A stretch of DNA of 5,700 bases. It comes from Spirochaetales bacterium. GTDB taxonomy: Bacteria; Spirochaetota; Spirochaetia; Sphaerochaetales; Sphaerochaetaceae. Where the stretch lies: NCBI GenBank assembly GCA_012519125.1, contig JAAYQY010000204.1:1-5700 (forward strand), in the 5' to 3' direction. A model generated the notes under the pieces. That model was not told where the DNA came from, did no database searches, and saw nothing but the letters and a program-made list of their open reading frames with translations. The translations under genes were made by a program, and so were the position numbers. Below, piece by piece: positions 1 to 5,700 of the stretch; position 1 is the first letter of the stretch; every line of letters begins with the position of its first letter.

Positions 1-325
1 CCGAATGTTCGCCTCCGAGCAGTACGGGTATTGCCCCAAGCTTCCCGGCATCGAGCATGCGCTCTGTTGCTTCCTGCAAAGCTTGTTCAACAGGTTTAGC
101 ACAGTCGATTGCCTCGGTTGTGTGAATGCCCAGCTTTCCAGGGTTTTCATACCCCTCGACCAGTTGCTCGAGCTGTGAAGATGCTTCGATGAGGGCCTGT
201 GGCCCCTGTGCAGTGCCACCCATATAGGAGACCGTCTCTTCCAAGGGAAAGGGAATGACATGAAAGGCTGCATGCCTTGCATCGCTATTGGGAAATTCTG
301 AATCGAGAAACCAATGCTCCATCAT
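1..325 (-). CDS. speB: Agmatinase-family ureohydrolase, N-terminal part (cut by left edge)
   Basis: This is the start of a ureohydrolase (arginase/agmatinase/formiminoglutamase family), most likely agmatinase, a cytosolic Mn-dependent enzyme that hydrolyses agmatine to putrescine and urea. The 108 visible codons are about one third of the usual length of roughly 290 residues. Visible family traits are a strand ending in IPFPLE (residues 25-30), a YMGGTAQGPQAL segment (34-45) that matches the conserved glycine-rich loop before the first helix, and VLLGGEHS (101-108), whose His107 is the first metal ligand of the family. The remaining metal-binding Asp/His motifs lie outside the window. Two ATGs are adjacent, at 325 and 322. 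The second sits 6 bases from the AGGAG at 329-333 and the first only 3, so the true start may be 322. It is the last visible gene of the operon, 6-9 bases after nspC. Agmatinase rather than arginase is inferred from the arginine decarboxylase three genes upstream. Confidence 0.88.
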   Translation of the reverse strand, partial: MMEHWFLDSEFPNSDARHAAFHVIPFPLEETVSYMGGTAQGPQALIEASSQLEQLVEGYENPGKLGIHTTEAIDCAKPVEQALQEATERMLDAGKLGAIPVLLGGEHS

Positions 326-328
326 CTT

Positions 329-333
329 CTCCT
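329..333 (-). promoter_or_regulatory. Ribosome binding site of speB, overlapping the nspC stop
   Basis: On the minus strand the nspC stop codon TAG (334-332) runs straight into GAG, so that AGGAG is formed by the stop codon itself. Spacing is 3 bases to the ATG at 325 and 6 to the ATG at 322, which favours the second. The overlap implies that ribosomes ending nspC reload on speB. Confidence 0.75.
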
Positions 334-1444
334 AGCTGAGTCTTCTCTGATACTCATCAAAGCCGAATGATTTCACCACACGATAGGCGCCATCTTGCAT
401 GATGCCGATATCGGGCAGGGCAATACCGTTGAACATCGTTGTCTTGACCATGGTGTAGTGCATCATATCCAAGAGCACCAAGCGGTCCCCCACCTGAGGT
501 TCCTTTTCAAAGGTATACGATCCAACCCAATCGCCGGCAAGACAGCTGCTGCCACCCAACCGGTAGCCGCTCTCACCTACAGTAGCTCCCACCACGTTGG
601 GTGCATACGGCATCTCCAGGCAGTCAGGCATGTGGGCTGCAAACGAGGTATCAAGCATCAAGGTCGTGTATCCACGGTTTTTCACGATATCCAACACCTT
701 GGTTACCAAGTATCCTGTCTCCCATACAAAGGCTGCTCCCGGTTCAAAGAAGAGGGTGATGTTCGGATGTCTTTGCTTGAAAGCACGTACACTTGAGCGA
801 AAGAGATCCAAGTCATATCCCTTGCGGGTAACCAGATGCCCTCCCCCTAGGTTCAGCCATACCAGCTTGTCAAGCAAATGTCCATAATGCTTCTCCAATG
901 AAACAAGGGTTGCCGCCATATCCTCGGCACCACTCTCACACAGATTGTGAACATGCAAGCCCTCAATACCCTCAGGAAGTATCGCAAGTTCTTCCGGTAG
1001 GAGACCAAGACGCGAACCTGGACTGCAAGGATCATACAAAGCCGTGGAGACGGTACTGTAGAGAGGATTGATCCTCAGTCCCAAGGAAGCGCCTTGCACC
1101 TCATCCTTGTGCTTGTGATACTGATTGAGCGAGTTGAACGTGATATGGCTGGCGATACGGGCAATCGCTTCAAACTCTCGTTCCTGGTAAACAGGAGCAT
1201 ACGCATGCACTTCTGCAAAGAATGGCGAAGCTAGCAGTGCCTCGTTGAGCGATGAAGCGGTGGCTCCATGAGCACATGAAGCAAGTTCCGGAAAAACCGC
1301 ATGCATCGCAAAACCTTTCAGGGCAAACAGAAAAGAAACTTCAAACTCTTCTTGCAGATGCTTGATCAGATGCAGATTCTTTTTCAGTGCCTCATACTCC
1401 AGCACAAAGGCTGGAGTATGGGTGATGGCATAAGGATCGATCAT
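332..1444 (-). CDS. nspC: Carboxynorspermidine/carboxyspermidine decarboxylase
   Basis: This PLP-dependent decarboxylase removes CO2 from carboxyspermidine (or carboxynorspermidine) to give spermidine (or norspermidine), the last step of the AdoMet-independent polyamine route in the cytosol. It belongs to the alanine-racemase-fold (fold III) family with DapDC and ODC but has the NspC pattern. FALKGF (residues 40-45) carries the likely PLP Schiff-base Lys43. HVHNLCE (164-170) follows, then the phosphate-binding LNLGGGH (197-203), EPG (234-236), LDTSFAAHMPD (264-274), and SSCLAGD (299-305), whose Cys301 and Asp305 correspond to the active-site pair supplied by the partner subunit of the dimer. 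A length of 370 residues is normal. The start at 1444 is chosen because GGAG (1455-1452) lies 7 bases upstream and homology begins at once; the longer in-frame reading to 1489 only overlaps the upstream gene. It begins 2 bases after the synthase stop codon, so translation is probably coupled. The preferred substrate cannot be told from sequence; the cassette makes carboxyspermidine likely. Confidence 0.95.
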   Translation of the reverse strand: MIDPYAITHTPAFVLEYEALKKNLHLIKHLQEEFEVSFLFALKGFAMHAVFPELASCAHGATASSLNEALLASPFFAEVHAYAPVYQEREFEAIARIASHITFNSLNQYHKHKDEVQGASLGLRINPLYSTVSTALYDPCSPGSRLGLLPEELAILPEGIEGLHVHNLCESGAEDMAATLVSLEKHYGHLLDKLVWLNLGGGHLVTRKGYDLDLFRSSVRAFKQRHPNITLFFEPGAAFVWETGYLVTKVLDIVKNRGYTTLMLDTSFAAHMPDCLEMPYAPNVVGATVGESGYRLGGSSCLAGDWVGSYTFEKEPQVGDRLVLLDMMHYTMVKTTMFNGIALPDIGIMQDGAYRVVKSFGFDEYQRRLS

Positions 1445-1446
1445 GG

Positions 1447-2652
1447 TCAGACTCCGAAGGCAAGCTTGCCATCGACCACCACTTCCCATGGAAGACCCAA
1501 TGGTCCTAGCTCCTCAAGGAATGGATCGGGATCAAACTGCTCCATATTGTTCACGCCGCTGCGACTCCAGATTCCCCGTGCTACCAAGCTGGCGCCAAGC
1601 GCTGCAGGAACACCGGTGGTATAAGAAACCGCCTGTGACTTGGTATCCTGATATGCCAACTGATGGCTGCAGTTGTTGAAAATAAACACAGTTCTTGGCT
1701 TACCGTCCTTCACGCCCCTGATCTGACAACCGATTGAGGTTTGTCCCTGGTAGTTGGCTCCCAACGACGCAGGCTCTGGGAGTACTGCCTTGAGGAACTG
1801 CAGGGGTTGGATTTCCATTCCCTGGAAAGTGATCGGCTTGATGCTGGTCATCCCAACCTCTTCCAGGACTCTGAGGAAGGTGATGTACTGCTGGCCGAAT
1901 GTCATCCAAAAGCGTGCACGCTTGAGCGTTGGAAAGTGTTTGACCAATGACTCGAGCTCTTCGTGAAAGAGCAGATAGCTCTCTTTTGCTCCCACACGAG
2001 GATAATCGACACTCTGATGGATTTCCAGCGGTTCTGTGCTTATCCACTCCCCGTTCTCAAAGTATCTTCCGTTCTGGGTGATCTCACGGATATTGATCTC
2101 AGGGTTGAAATTGGTGGCAAAACTCTTGCCATGATCACCTGCGTTGCAGTCAACAATGTCCAGATAGTGCATCTCATCAAAGTAGTGCTTTTCTGCATAG
2201 GCGGTGAACACATTGGTTACCCCTGGATCGAACCCGCTTCCCAAGAGTGCGGTCAGACCTGCTTTCTGAAACCGTTCTTCGTAGGCCCACTGGTGCGAAT
2301 ACTCAAAGTGTGCCTCGTCCTTTGGCTCATAGTTCGCAGTATCGACATAATGGGCACCAGTACGCAGGCAGGCCTCCATGATGGAAAGATCTTGGTATGG
2401 AAGGGCCACATTCAGCACGACATCTGCCTTGAAGGAGGAGATAAGGTTCGCCAGCTCATCAATGTTGTCAGCATCAACCTGTGCAGTTCGTACCTTCACC
2501 GGCCCCGCTTCCTTGGCAATTGCATCGCACTTCGCTTTGGTCCTGCTGGCCAGAAGAATCTCCTCGTAGAGCTCTTCCATTCTTGCCGACTTGCGTACTG
2601 CAACGTTGCCAACACCTCCCGCTCCTATGATCATCAGTCTTTTTTTCTGCAT
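1447..2652 (-). CDS. Carboxynorspermidine/carboxyspermidine synthase (saccharopine-dehydrogenase-like)
   Basis: This is the reductive condensing enzyme (CASDH/CANSDH) of the alternative spermidine pathway. It joins L-aspartate beta-semialdehyde to putrescine (or diaminopropane) with reduction of the Schiff base to carboxyspermidine (or carboxynorspermidine). The 401 residues show an N-terminal Rossmann fold with IIGAGGVG (8-15). After the second strand the sequence is LLASRT (33-38), with no acidic residue and with Ser-Arg, which suggests NADPH rather than NADH. Next come DVVLNVALPYQD (77-88), the YVDTANYE strand (102-109), LLGSGFDPGVTNVF (136-149), typical of saccharopine-reductase-like enzymes, and TTGVPAALGA (345-354) near the C-terminus. 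These enzymes are often auto-annotated as saccharopine dehydrogenase (lys1/lys9). The adjacent nspC and speA argue for the polyamine role, and nothing in the window suggests lysine catabolism. The start at 2652 is supported by AGGAG (2663-2659) 6 bases upstream, within the last codons of speA; the gap from the speA stop is 3 bases. Confidence 0.92.
   Translation of the reverse strand: MQKKRLMIIGAGGVGNVAVRKSARMEELYEEILLASRTKAKCDAIAKEAGPVKVRTAQVDADNIDELANLISSFKADVVLNVALPYQDLSIMEACLRTGAHYVDTANYEPKDEAHFEYSHQWAYEERFQKAGLTALLGSGFDPGVTNVFTAYAEKHYFDEMHYLDIVDCNAGDHGKSFATNFNPEINIREITQNGRYFENGEWISTEPLEIHQSVDYPRVGAKESYLLFHEELESLVKHFPTLKRARFWMTFGQQYITFLRVLEEVGMTSIKPITFQGMEIQPLQFLKAVLPEPASLGANYQGQTSIGCQIRGVKDGKPRTVFIFNNCSHQLAYQDTKSQAVSYTTGVPAALGASLVARGIWSRSGVNNMEQFDPDPFLEELGPLGLPWEVVVDGKLAFGV
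1452..1455 (-). promoter_or_regulatory. Ribosome binding site of nspC, inside the synthase gene
   Basis: GGAG on the minus strand lies 7 bases before the ATG at 1444, in the last codons of the synthase gene whose TGA stop is at 1449-1447. It decides the start at 1444 against the longer in-frame alternative beginning at 1489, and places stop and start only 2 bases apart. Confidence 0.7.
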
Positions 2653-2655
2653 TGC

Positions 2656-4563
2656 TTACTCCTCTTGGTCGGTTTCGTAGTAGGTATACCCTCTCATGCC
2701 GGCTGTATAGGCTGAGATGATCTTTCTGCGTTCGAGGGGGGTAATCCTCCCCTCTTCCACCGCTTTCTCAGCTTTGGCACGAATCATGCCTTCCAAACGT
2801 TTCGGTTCATACTCTACATAGCTCAGGACATCGGCCACCGTATCGCCTTCCAACTCATTGTGAAGGCTGAAACTGCCATTTTCGAAGGTAACGGTGGCAA
2901 CGTTGGTGTCCCCCAGCAAGTTGTGCAAGTCCCCCAGTGTCTCCTGGTAGGCTCCTACCAAGAAAACACCCAGAATGTAATCATCATCCTCTGGCGGTGT
3001 ATGCAACGCTAGTGTGTCCTCAGTCTCACGATCGCCGATGAACCGGTCGATCTTCCCTTCACTGTCACAGGTTATGTCCGAAAGCACAGCCTTGCGGTCG
3101 GGCCTTACATCCAGCATATGGATGGGCATGATAGGAAAGAGTTGGTCAATGGCCCAGACATCAGGCAGGGACTGGAAGAGGCTGAAGTTGGCATAATAGA
3201 TGTCAGAAAGCTGGTGTTCCAGTTTCCTGAATTCAGCGGCGTTCACAATGCCATACTTCTCTTGGATTTCTGCCACAATTTCCCAGTAGACATGTTCTGC
3301 GGCAGCTCGCTCACGGATATTCACCTTGCCGTAGAGAAACTTGTTGCGAATCTCCTCACGATAGTAGTTCAAGTCGTTCAGGCACTCCTGCGCATTCTTC
3401 TCGTTGAGCATCGTCCGTACATACAAAAGATTCTCCAAAGCAGGCAAAGACTCGCTCTGTTCGAACGAAGAAGCATCGGGTGCATACCGGAATGTATTGG
3501 TATCCAGCACATTCATCAAGAGCACGGAGTAGTAAGTTACCAAGGCCCTTCCTGACTCACTGAGAATGGTGGGATGGGTGATCTTCTCCTCTTTGCAGAT
3601 GTTCATGATCTCCTCAACCACGTCGTCACAATACTCCTTGGTTGAGTAGTTTCTGCTGTTGCTGGAGTCTGAGTGGGTGCCATCGTAGTCGATCGCAAGC
3701 CCTCCGCCAATATCGAGCAGTCCCATGGGGGCTCCTTCGTGAATAAGCCCAGCATAGACTCGAGCGGCTTCAGTAGCACCCACACGAATGTCATGTATGG
3801 TAGGTATCTGACTTCCCAGGTGGTAGTGCAACAGTATGAGGCAGTCGAGCATCGACTCATTCCTGAGGCGATCGACCACTTCAATGACTTGGGTGGTATT
3901 CAGACCAAAGACACTCCGATCCCCACCACTGTCAGTCCAATGGCCACTTGCAACCGTGGAAGGCTTCATTCTCAGGCCGATGTTTGGTTTGATCCCCAAA
4001 GCCTTGGAGCGTTCCAGAATGATGCCCACTTCCCCCGGCATCTCAACAACAAGTACCGTCTGGATTCCCAGAGAGAGACCCCTGAGGGCAAGATCGATAT
4101 ACTCTTCATCCTTGTACCCGTTGCAAATCACATACGCCTGTGGATCGTCAATGTGAGCAAGGGCTATGATCAGTTCCGCCTTGCTTCCGGTCTCAAGACC
4201 GTGATGATACTGCTTTCCGTATTTGCAGATCTCTTCCACTACCTGTTGCTGTTGATTCACTTTGATCGGATATACGCCACGGTAGGTTCCTTGGTAACCG
4301 ACATCGGCAATGGCCTGCAAAAAACTTTCGTTGATATGCTGGATCCTGTCATCAAGAATATTGGAAAAGCGCAACAGAACCGGAAGTTTCATGCCACGCA
4401 TCTGAAGACCTTTGGCAATGGAGAGCAAGCTCACCGAAGAGTCAGGAGACTTGTCCTTCAGCCGTACCTCCACTTCACCTTGCTCAGAAATATGAAAGTA
4501 GCCGTTGCCCCATGCATTGATGCGGTACAACGCCTCAGCATCCTGTATTGTCCATTTATCCAT
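2656..4563 (-). CDS. speA: Biosynthetic arginine decarboxylase
   Basis: It converts L-arginine to agmatine and CO2 in the cytosol with PLP, committing arginine to polyamine synthesis. At 635 residues it has the usual length of the SpeA class (fold III, with long insertions), not the acid-inducible AdiA class. Visible landmarks in order: YPIKVNQQQQ (98-107) with the PLP-binding Lys101, GLETGSKAEL (122-131), ICNGYKD (146-152), LHYHLGSQIP (245-254), the phosphate-binding LDIGGGLAIDYDG (283-295), LSESGRA (334-340), and near the C-terminus SDITCDSEGKID (495-506), whose Cys499 matches the catalytic cysteine from the second subunit, then VGAYQETLGDLHNLLGD (536-552). All key residues are present and the frame is unbroken. 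The start at 4563 is preferred: AGGGAG (4574-4569) is 5 bases upstream and homology begins there. A longer reading to 4614 would cross this site and the probable promoter. It is the first gene of the operon. Confidence 0.97.
   Translation of the reverse strand: MDKWTIQDAEALYRINAWGNGYFHISEQGEVEVRLKDKSPDSSVSLLSIAKGLQMRGMKLPVLLRFSNILDDRIQHINESFLQAIADVGYQGTYRGVYPIKVNQQQQVVEEICKYGKQYHHGLETGSKAELIIALAHIDDPQAYVICNGYKDEEYIDLALRGLSLGIQTVLVVEMPGEVGIILERSKALGIKPNIGLRMKPSTVASGHWTDSGGDRSVFGLNTTQVIEVVDRLRNESMLDCLILLHYHLGSQIPTIHDIRVGATEAARVYAGLIHEGAPMGLLDIGGGLAIDYDGTHSDSSNSRNYSTKEYCDDVVEEIMNICKEEKITHPTILSESGRALVTYYSVLLMNVLDTNTFRYAPDASSFEQSESLPALENLLYVRTMLNEKNAQECLNDLNYYREEIRNKFLYGKVNIRERAAAEHVYWEIVAEIQEKYGIVNAAEFRKLEHQLSDIYYANFSLFQSLPDVWAIDQLFPIMPIHMLDVRPDRKAVLSDITCDSEGKIDRFIGDRETEDTLALHTPPEDDDYILGVFLVGAYQETLGDLHNLLGDTNVATVTFENGSFSLHNELEGDTVADVLSYVEYEPKRLEGMIRAKAEKAVEEGRITPLERRKIISAYTAGMRGYTYYETDQEE
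2659..2663 (-). promoter_or_regulatory. Ribosome binding site of the synthase, inside speA
   Basis: AGGAG on the minus strand is made by the two final Glu codons of speA (GAG GAG, then TAA) and lies 6 bases before the ATG at 2652. The C-terminal Glu-Glu of SpeA and the translation signal of the next gene share the same bases. Confidence 0.75.
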
Positions 4564-4568
4564 GGTTG

Positions 4569-4574
4569 CTCCCT
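4569..4574 (-). promoter_or_regulatory. Ribosome binding site of speA
   Basis: AGGGAG on the minus strand lies 5 bases before the ATG at 4563. It selects this ATG over the in-frame upstream Met at 4614, which has no comparable site and would lie upstream of the predicted transcription start. Confidence 0.7.
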
Positions 4575-4591
4575 TATTGCTATCTTCCCAC

Positions 4592-4620
4592 AGTATAGCA
4601 GAAAAAAGAAGCACTGAACA
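4592..4620 (-). promoter_or_regulatory. Probable promoter of the speA operon (extended -10)
   Basis: On the minus strand TATACT (4597-4592) matches the sigma-70 -10 consensus at 5 of 6 positions and is preceded by TGC (4600-4598), giving an extended -10. The -35 position at 17-base spacing reads TGTTCA (4620-4615), only 3 of 6, which fits an extended -10 promoter that needs little -35 contact. Predicted transcription start is near 4585, leaving a leader of about 22 bases, enough for the ribosome binding site but too short for a riboswitch. The assignment is from consensus matching only. Confidence 0.6.
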
Positions 4621-4820
4621 CAGAGCCTACTGTTTCGCTAGGTTGGAGCAATTTGACAGATGTATGCAAGAAGGCAAGAAACATCCATGCATTTTGGTGT
4701 TACCTGTTCAAATACATGCCATAGATACAATACAAATATTCTTTTTGCTGGTTGCCTATCCCATACCTTGTACATGCTTGTGCTTTTCCTCTGATCTTGC
4801 ACCATCCGGCCCTGTTGCCC
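4621..4820. other. Central part of the divergent intergenic region, no recognised feature
   Basis: About 200 bases between the two predicted promoters contain no reading frame with a credible start and ribosome binding site, no tRNA, no strong hairpin followed by a T-run, and no long repeat that I can see. The part near 4705-4745 is rich in A and T, with short recurring words such as CAAATA and ACATGC. A TACAAT at 4726-4731 resembles a plus-strand -10 but has no usable -35. The length is generous for a simple divergent promoter pair, so regulator sites or a small RNA remain possible. Confidence 0.5.
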
Positions 4821-4847
4821 TTGACAAAAATTCCCAATGGGTAGAAT
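4821..4847 (+). promoter_or_regulatory. Probable sigma-70 promoter of the SPFH gene
   Basis: A perfect TTGACA -35 (4821-4826) is followed after 15 bases by TAGAAT (4842-4847), 5 of 6 to the -10 consensus. The spacing is two bases short of ideal; at the ideal 17 bases the -10 would be the poorer GAATAT (4844-4849). Transcription would start near 4854, giving a leader of about 47 bases before the ATG at 4901, and would start at the edge of the inverted repeat that follows. Confidence 0.6.
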
Positions 4848-4855
4848 ATCTAGAT

Positions 4856-4872
4856 GATATCAATTTGATATC
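4856..4872. repeat. Perfect 8+1+8 inverted repeat, operator-like
   Basis: The sequence GATATCAA (4856-4863), T (4864), TTGATATC (4865-4872) is a perfect inverted repeat with a single central base. It lies just downstream of the predicted -10 of the SPFH gene, about where transcription starts, the classic place for a repressor site. A further small palindrome, ATCTAGAT (4848-4855), abuts it on the left. No T-run follows and the stem is AT-rich with almost no loop, so a terminator is unlikely. The binding factor is unknown. Confidence 0.5.
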
Positions 4873-4888
4873 TTAATGTATCACCTAT

Positions 4889-4893
4889 GGAGG
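4889..4893 (+). promoter_or_regulatory. Ribosome binding site of the SPFH gene
   Basis: GGAGG lies 7 bases before the ATG at 4901 and fixes that start; no competing in-frame start with such a site is present nearby. Confidence 0.8.
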
Positions 4894-4900
4894 CATTCGC

Positions 4901-5700
4901 ATGAACGCATCTGTCTACTCCCAGGAGAAAGTTCTCAATCGCAAAGCAAACGGCATGGCAGTTCTGATTTTGAACTCGCTTTTGATACTTCTTTGCTTCT
5001 TTCTCTTCATCAGCGCAATGGTATGGGACATCCCTGTAGTGGCTAGAGTATTGCTGCTCATCGTCACCGCTCTCTATGGCTTTGTCGTCGGTCCTATCCT
5101 CTATGCAGGGCTGAAGGTGATCAAGCCGAATGAAGCCTTGGTGCTCACCCTCTTCGGAAAGTACTATGGAACGCTGAAACATGACGGTTTTTACTTCGTC
5201 AATCCGTTTGTCTCTGCCATCAATCCTGCCACCTCAAATGAGGGGTCTACCCTTAGCCCGAAAACAGAGGCAAAGAGTGATGGATCAAAGGCTGTCACCA
5301 GTTATTCGATCACACTTCCCAAGAAAGAGCTCTCCCTGAAAGCGATGACCTTGAACAATGAGAGGCAGAAAATCAACGATGCACAAGGCAATCCCATCAT
5401 CATTGGTGTCGTAGTCATCTGGAAGGTAATCGATACAGCAAAAGCAGTGTTCAATGTCGACAACTATGTGGACTACCTCTCCATCCAATGTGACTCTGCT
5501 CTTCGCAATGTTGTTCGCCTGTTCCCCTATGACTCCGAAGATGACGAGAAGTCTCTGCGGGGAAGCAGCACAGAAGTTGCCCATTATCTGCTTAAGGAGT
5601 TGCAGAGCAAAGTGGAGATTGCTGGCCTTGAGATTGTTGAGGCACGAGTCACCCATCTCTCCTATGCACCTGAGATTGCCGCAGCAATGTTGCAACGCCA
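4901..5700 (+). CDS. SPFH/band-7 domain membrane protein (cut by right edge)
   Basis: This is a stomatin/prohibitin/flotillin-like protein; such proteins oligomerise on membranes and scaffold other membrane proteins, but no specific role is known for this one. The first 266 codons are visible without a stop. After a short polar, basic N-terminus come two hydrophobic segments (about residues 19-41 and 46-70), forming a probable hairpin anchor. The SPFH domain follows: IKPNEALVLTLFGKYYGT (74-91), GFYFVNPF (96-103), a Ser/Thr/Lys-rich stretch (about 104-138), MTLNNERQKIND (149-160), GNPIIIGVVVIWKV (163-176), AVFNVDNY (182-189), DSALRNVVR (198-206), SLRGSS (218-223) and YAPEIAAAMLQR (255-266). 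Family members usually end within a further few tens of residues with an Ala/Glu-rich helix, lost here. It is transcribed away from speA, with its own promoter and a possible operator, so it is probably controlled separately. The family call is firm; function is unassigned. Confidence 0.92.
   Translation, partial: MNASVYSQEKVLNRKANGMAVLILNSLLILLCFFLFISAMVWDIPVVARVLLLIVTALYGFVVGPILYAGLKVIKPNEALVLTLFGKYYGTLKHDGFYFVNPFVSAINPATSNEGSTLSPKTEAKSDGSKAVTSYSITLPKKELSLKAMTLNNERQKINDAQGNPIIIGVVVIWKVIDTAKAVFNVDNYVDYLSIQCDSALRNVVRLFPYDSEDDEKSLRGSSTEVAHYLLKELQSKVEIAGLEIVEARVTHLSYAPEIAAAMLQR

Noticed and set aside
1445..1489. Upstream extension of nspC to an earlier start at 1489
   Set aside because: The extra 15 residues overlap the synthase gene and do not resemble the family; the ATG at 1444 has a well-spaced GGAG.
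1963..2715. Plus-strand open frame (250 codons) opposite the synthase gene and the end of speA
   Set aside because: It is antisense to conserved coding sequence, with no family-like motif; its composition follows from the opposite strand.
4564..4614. Upstream extension of speA to an earlier ATG at 4614
   Set aside because: The extra residues would be encoded across the predicted promoter and ribosome binding site; family similarity starts at the ATG at 4563.
3673..4617. Long plus-strand open frame (314 codons) opposite speA
   Set aside because: It lies wholly antisense to a clearly conserved arginine decarboxylase, has no recognisable domain and no good ribosome binding site; it is a by-product of the codon use of speA.
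4653..4681. Second plus-strand TTGACA at 4653-4658
   Set aside because: At the right spacing the -10 position reads AAGAAA, a poor match, and no gene starts soon after it.
4505..4876. Possible small plus-strand gene in the intergenic region (123 codons)
   Set aside because: It begins inside the speA coding sequence on the opposite strand, runs through both promoter regions and has no ribosome binding site or recognisable motif.
4564..4900. Riboswitch or intrinsic terminator in the intergenic region
   Set aside because: The predicted speA leader is too short for a riboswitch, and no GC-rich stem followed by a T-run was found on either strand; the 4856-4872 dyad has a one-base centre and no T-run.
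4850..5695. Minus-strand open frames (4850-5182 and 5285-5695) opposite the SPFH gene
   Set aside because: They are antisense to a clearly conserved SPFH coding sequence and resemble no family.

Overview
The window is bacterial chromosomal DNA of roughly balanced base composition, densely coded, with strong AGGAG-type ribosome binding sites and very short intergenic gaps. I see no mobile element, RNA gene or CRISPR array. The organism cannot be fixed from this sequence alone. The polyamine gene set, the two-membrane-segment SPFH protein and the moderate GC would suit a free-living or gut-associated anaerobe, for example a Sphaerochaeta-like spirochaete or a relative, but that is a weak inference from memory.

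Positions 1-4563 hold a compact four-gene operon on the minus strand, read from right to left: biosynthetic arginine decarboxylase (speA, 2656-4563), a saccharopine-dehydrogenase-like carboxynorspermidine/carboxyspermidine synthase (1447-2652), carboxynorspermidine/carboxyspermidine decarboxylase (nspC, 332-1444), and the N-terminal third of an agmatinase-family ureohydrolase (speB, running off the left edge at position 1). The gaps between genes are 3, 2 and about 6-9 bases, and each ribosome binding site lies in or across the end of the preceding gene. Together they encode a complete route: arginine to agmatine (SpeA), agmatine to putrescine plus urea (SpeB), putrescine plus aspartate semialdehyde to carboxyspermidine (synthase), and carboxyspermidine to spermidine (NspC). 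This is the known S-adenosylmethionine-independent alternative to the SpeD/SpeE pathway.

Positions 4564-4900 form a 337-base divergent intergenic region. A TGC-TATACT extended -10 lies close upstream of speA on the minus strand. On the plus strand a TTGACA/TAGAAT promoter drives the right-hand gene and is followed immediately by a perfect 8+1+8 inverted repeat placed like an operator. About 200 bases between the two promoters show nothing I can name.

Positions 4901-5700 hold the first 266 codons of a plus-strand gene for a membrane-anchored SPFH/band-7 (stomatin/prohibitin-like) protein, cut by the right edge. Its link to polyamine synthesis is unclear and may be only positional. I found no convincing undescribed system. 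The best leads are the operator-like palindrome and the self-contained spermidine cassette.
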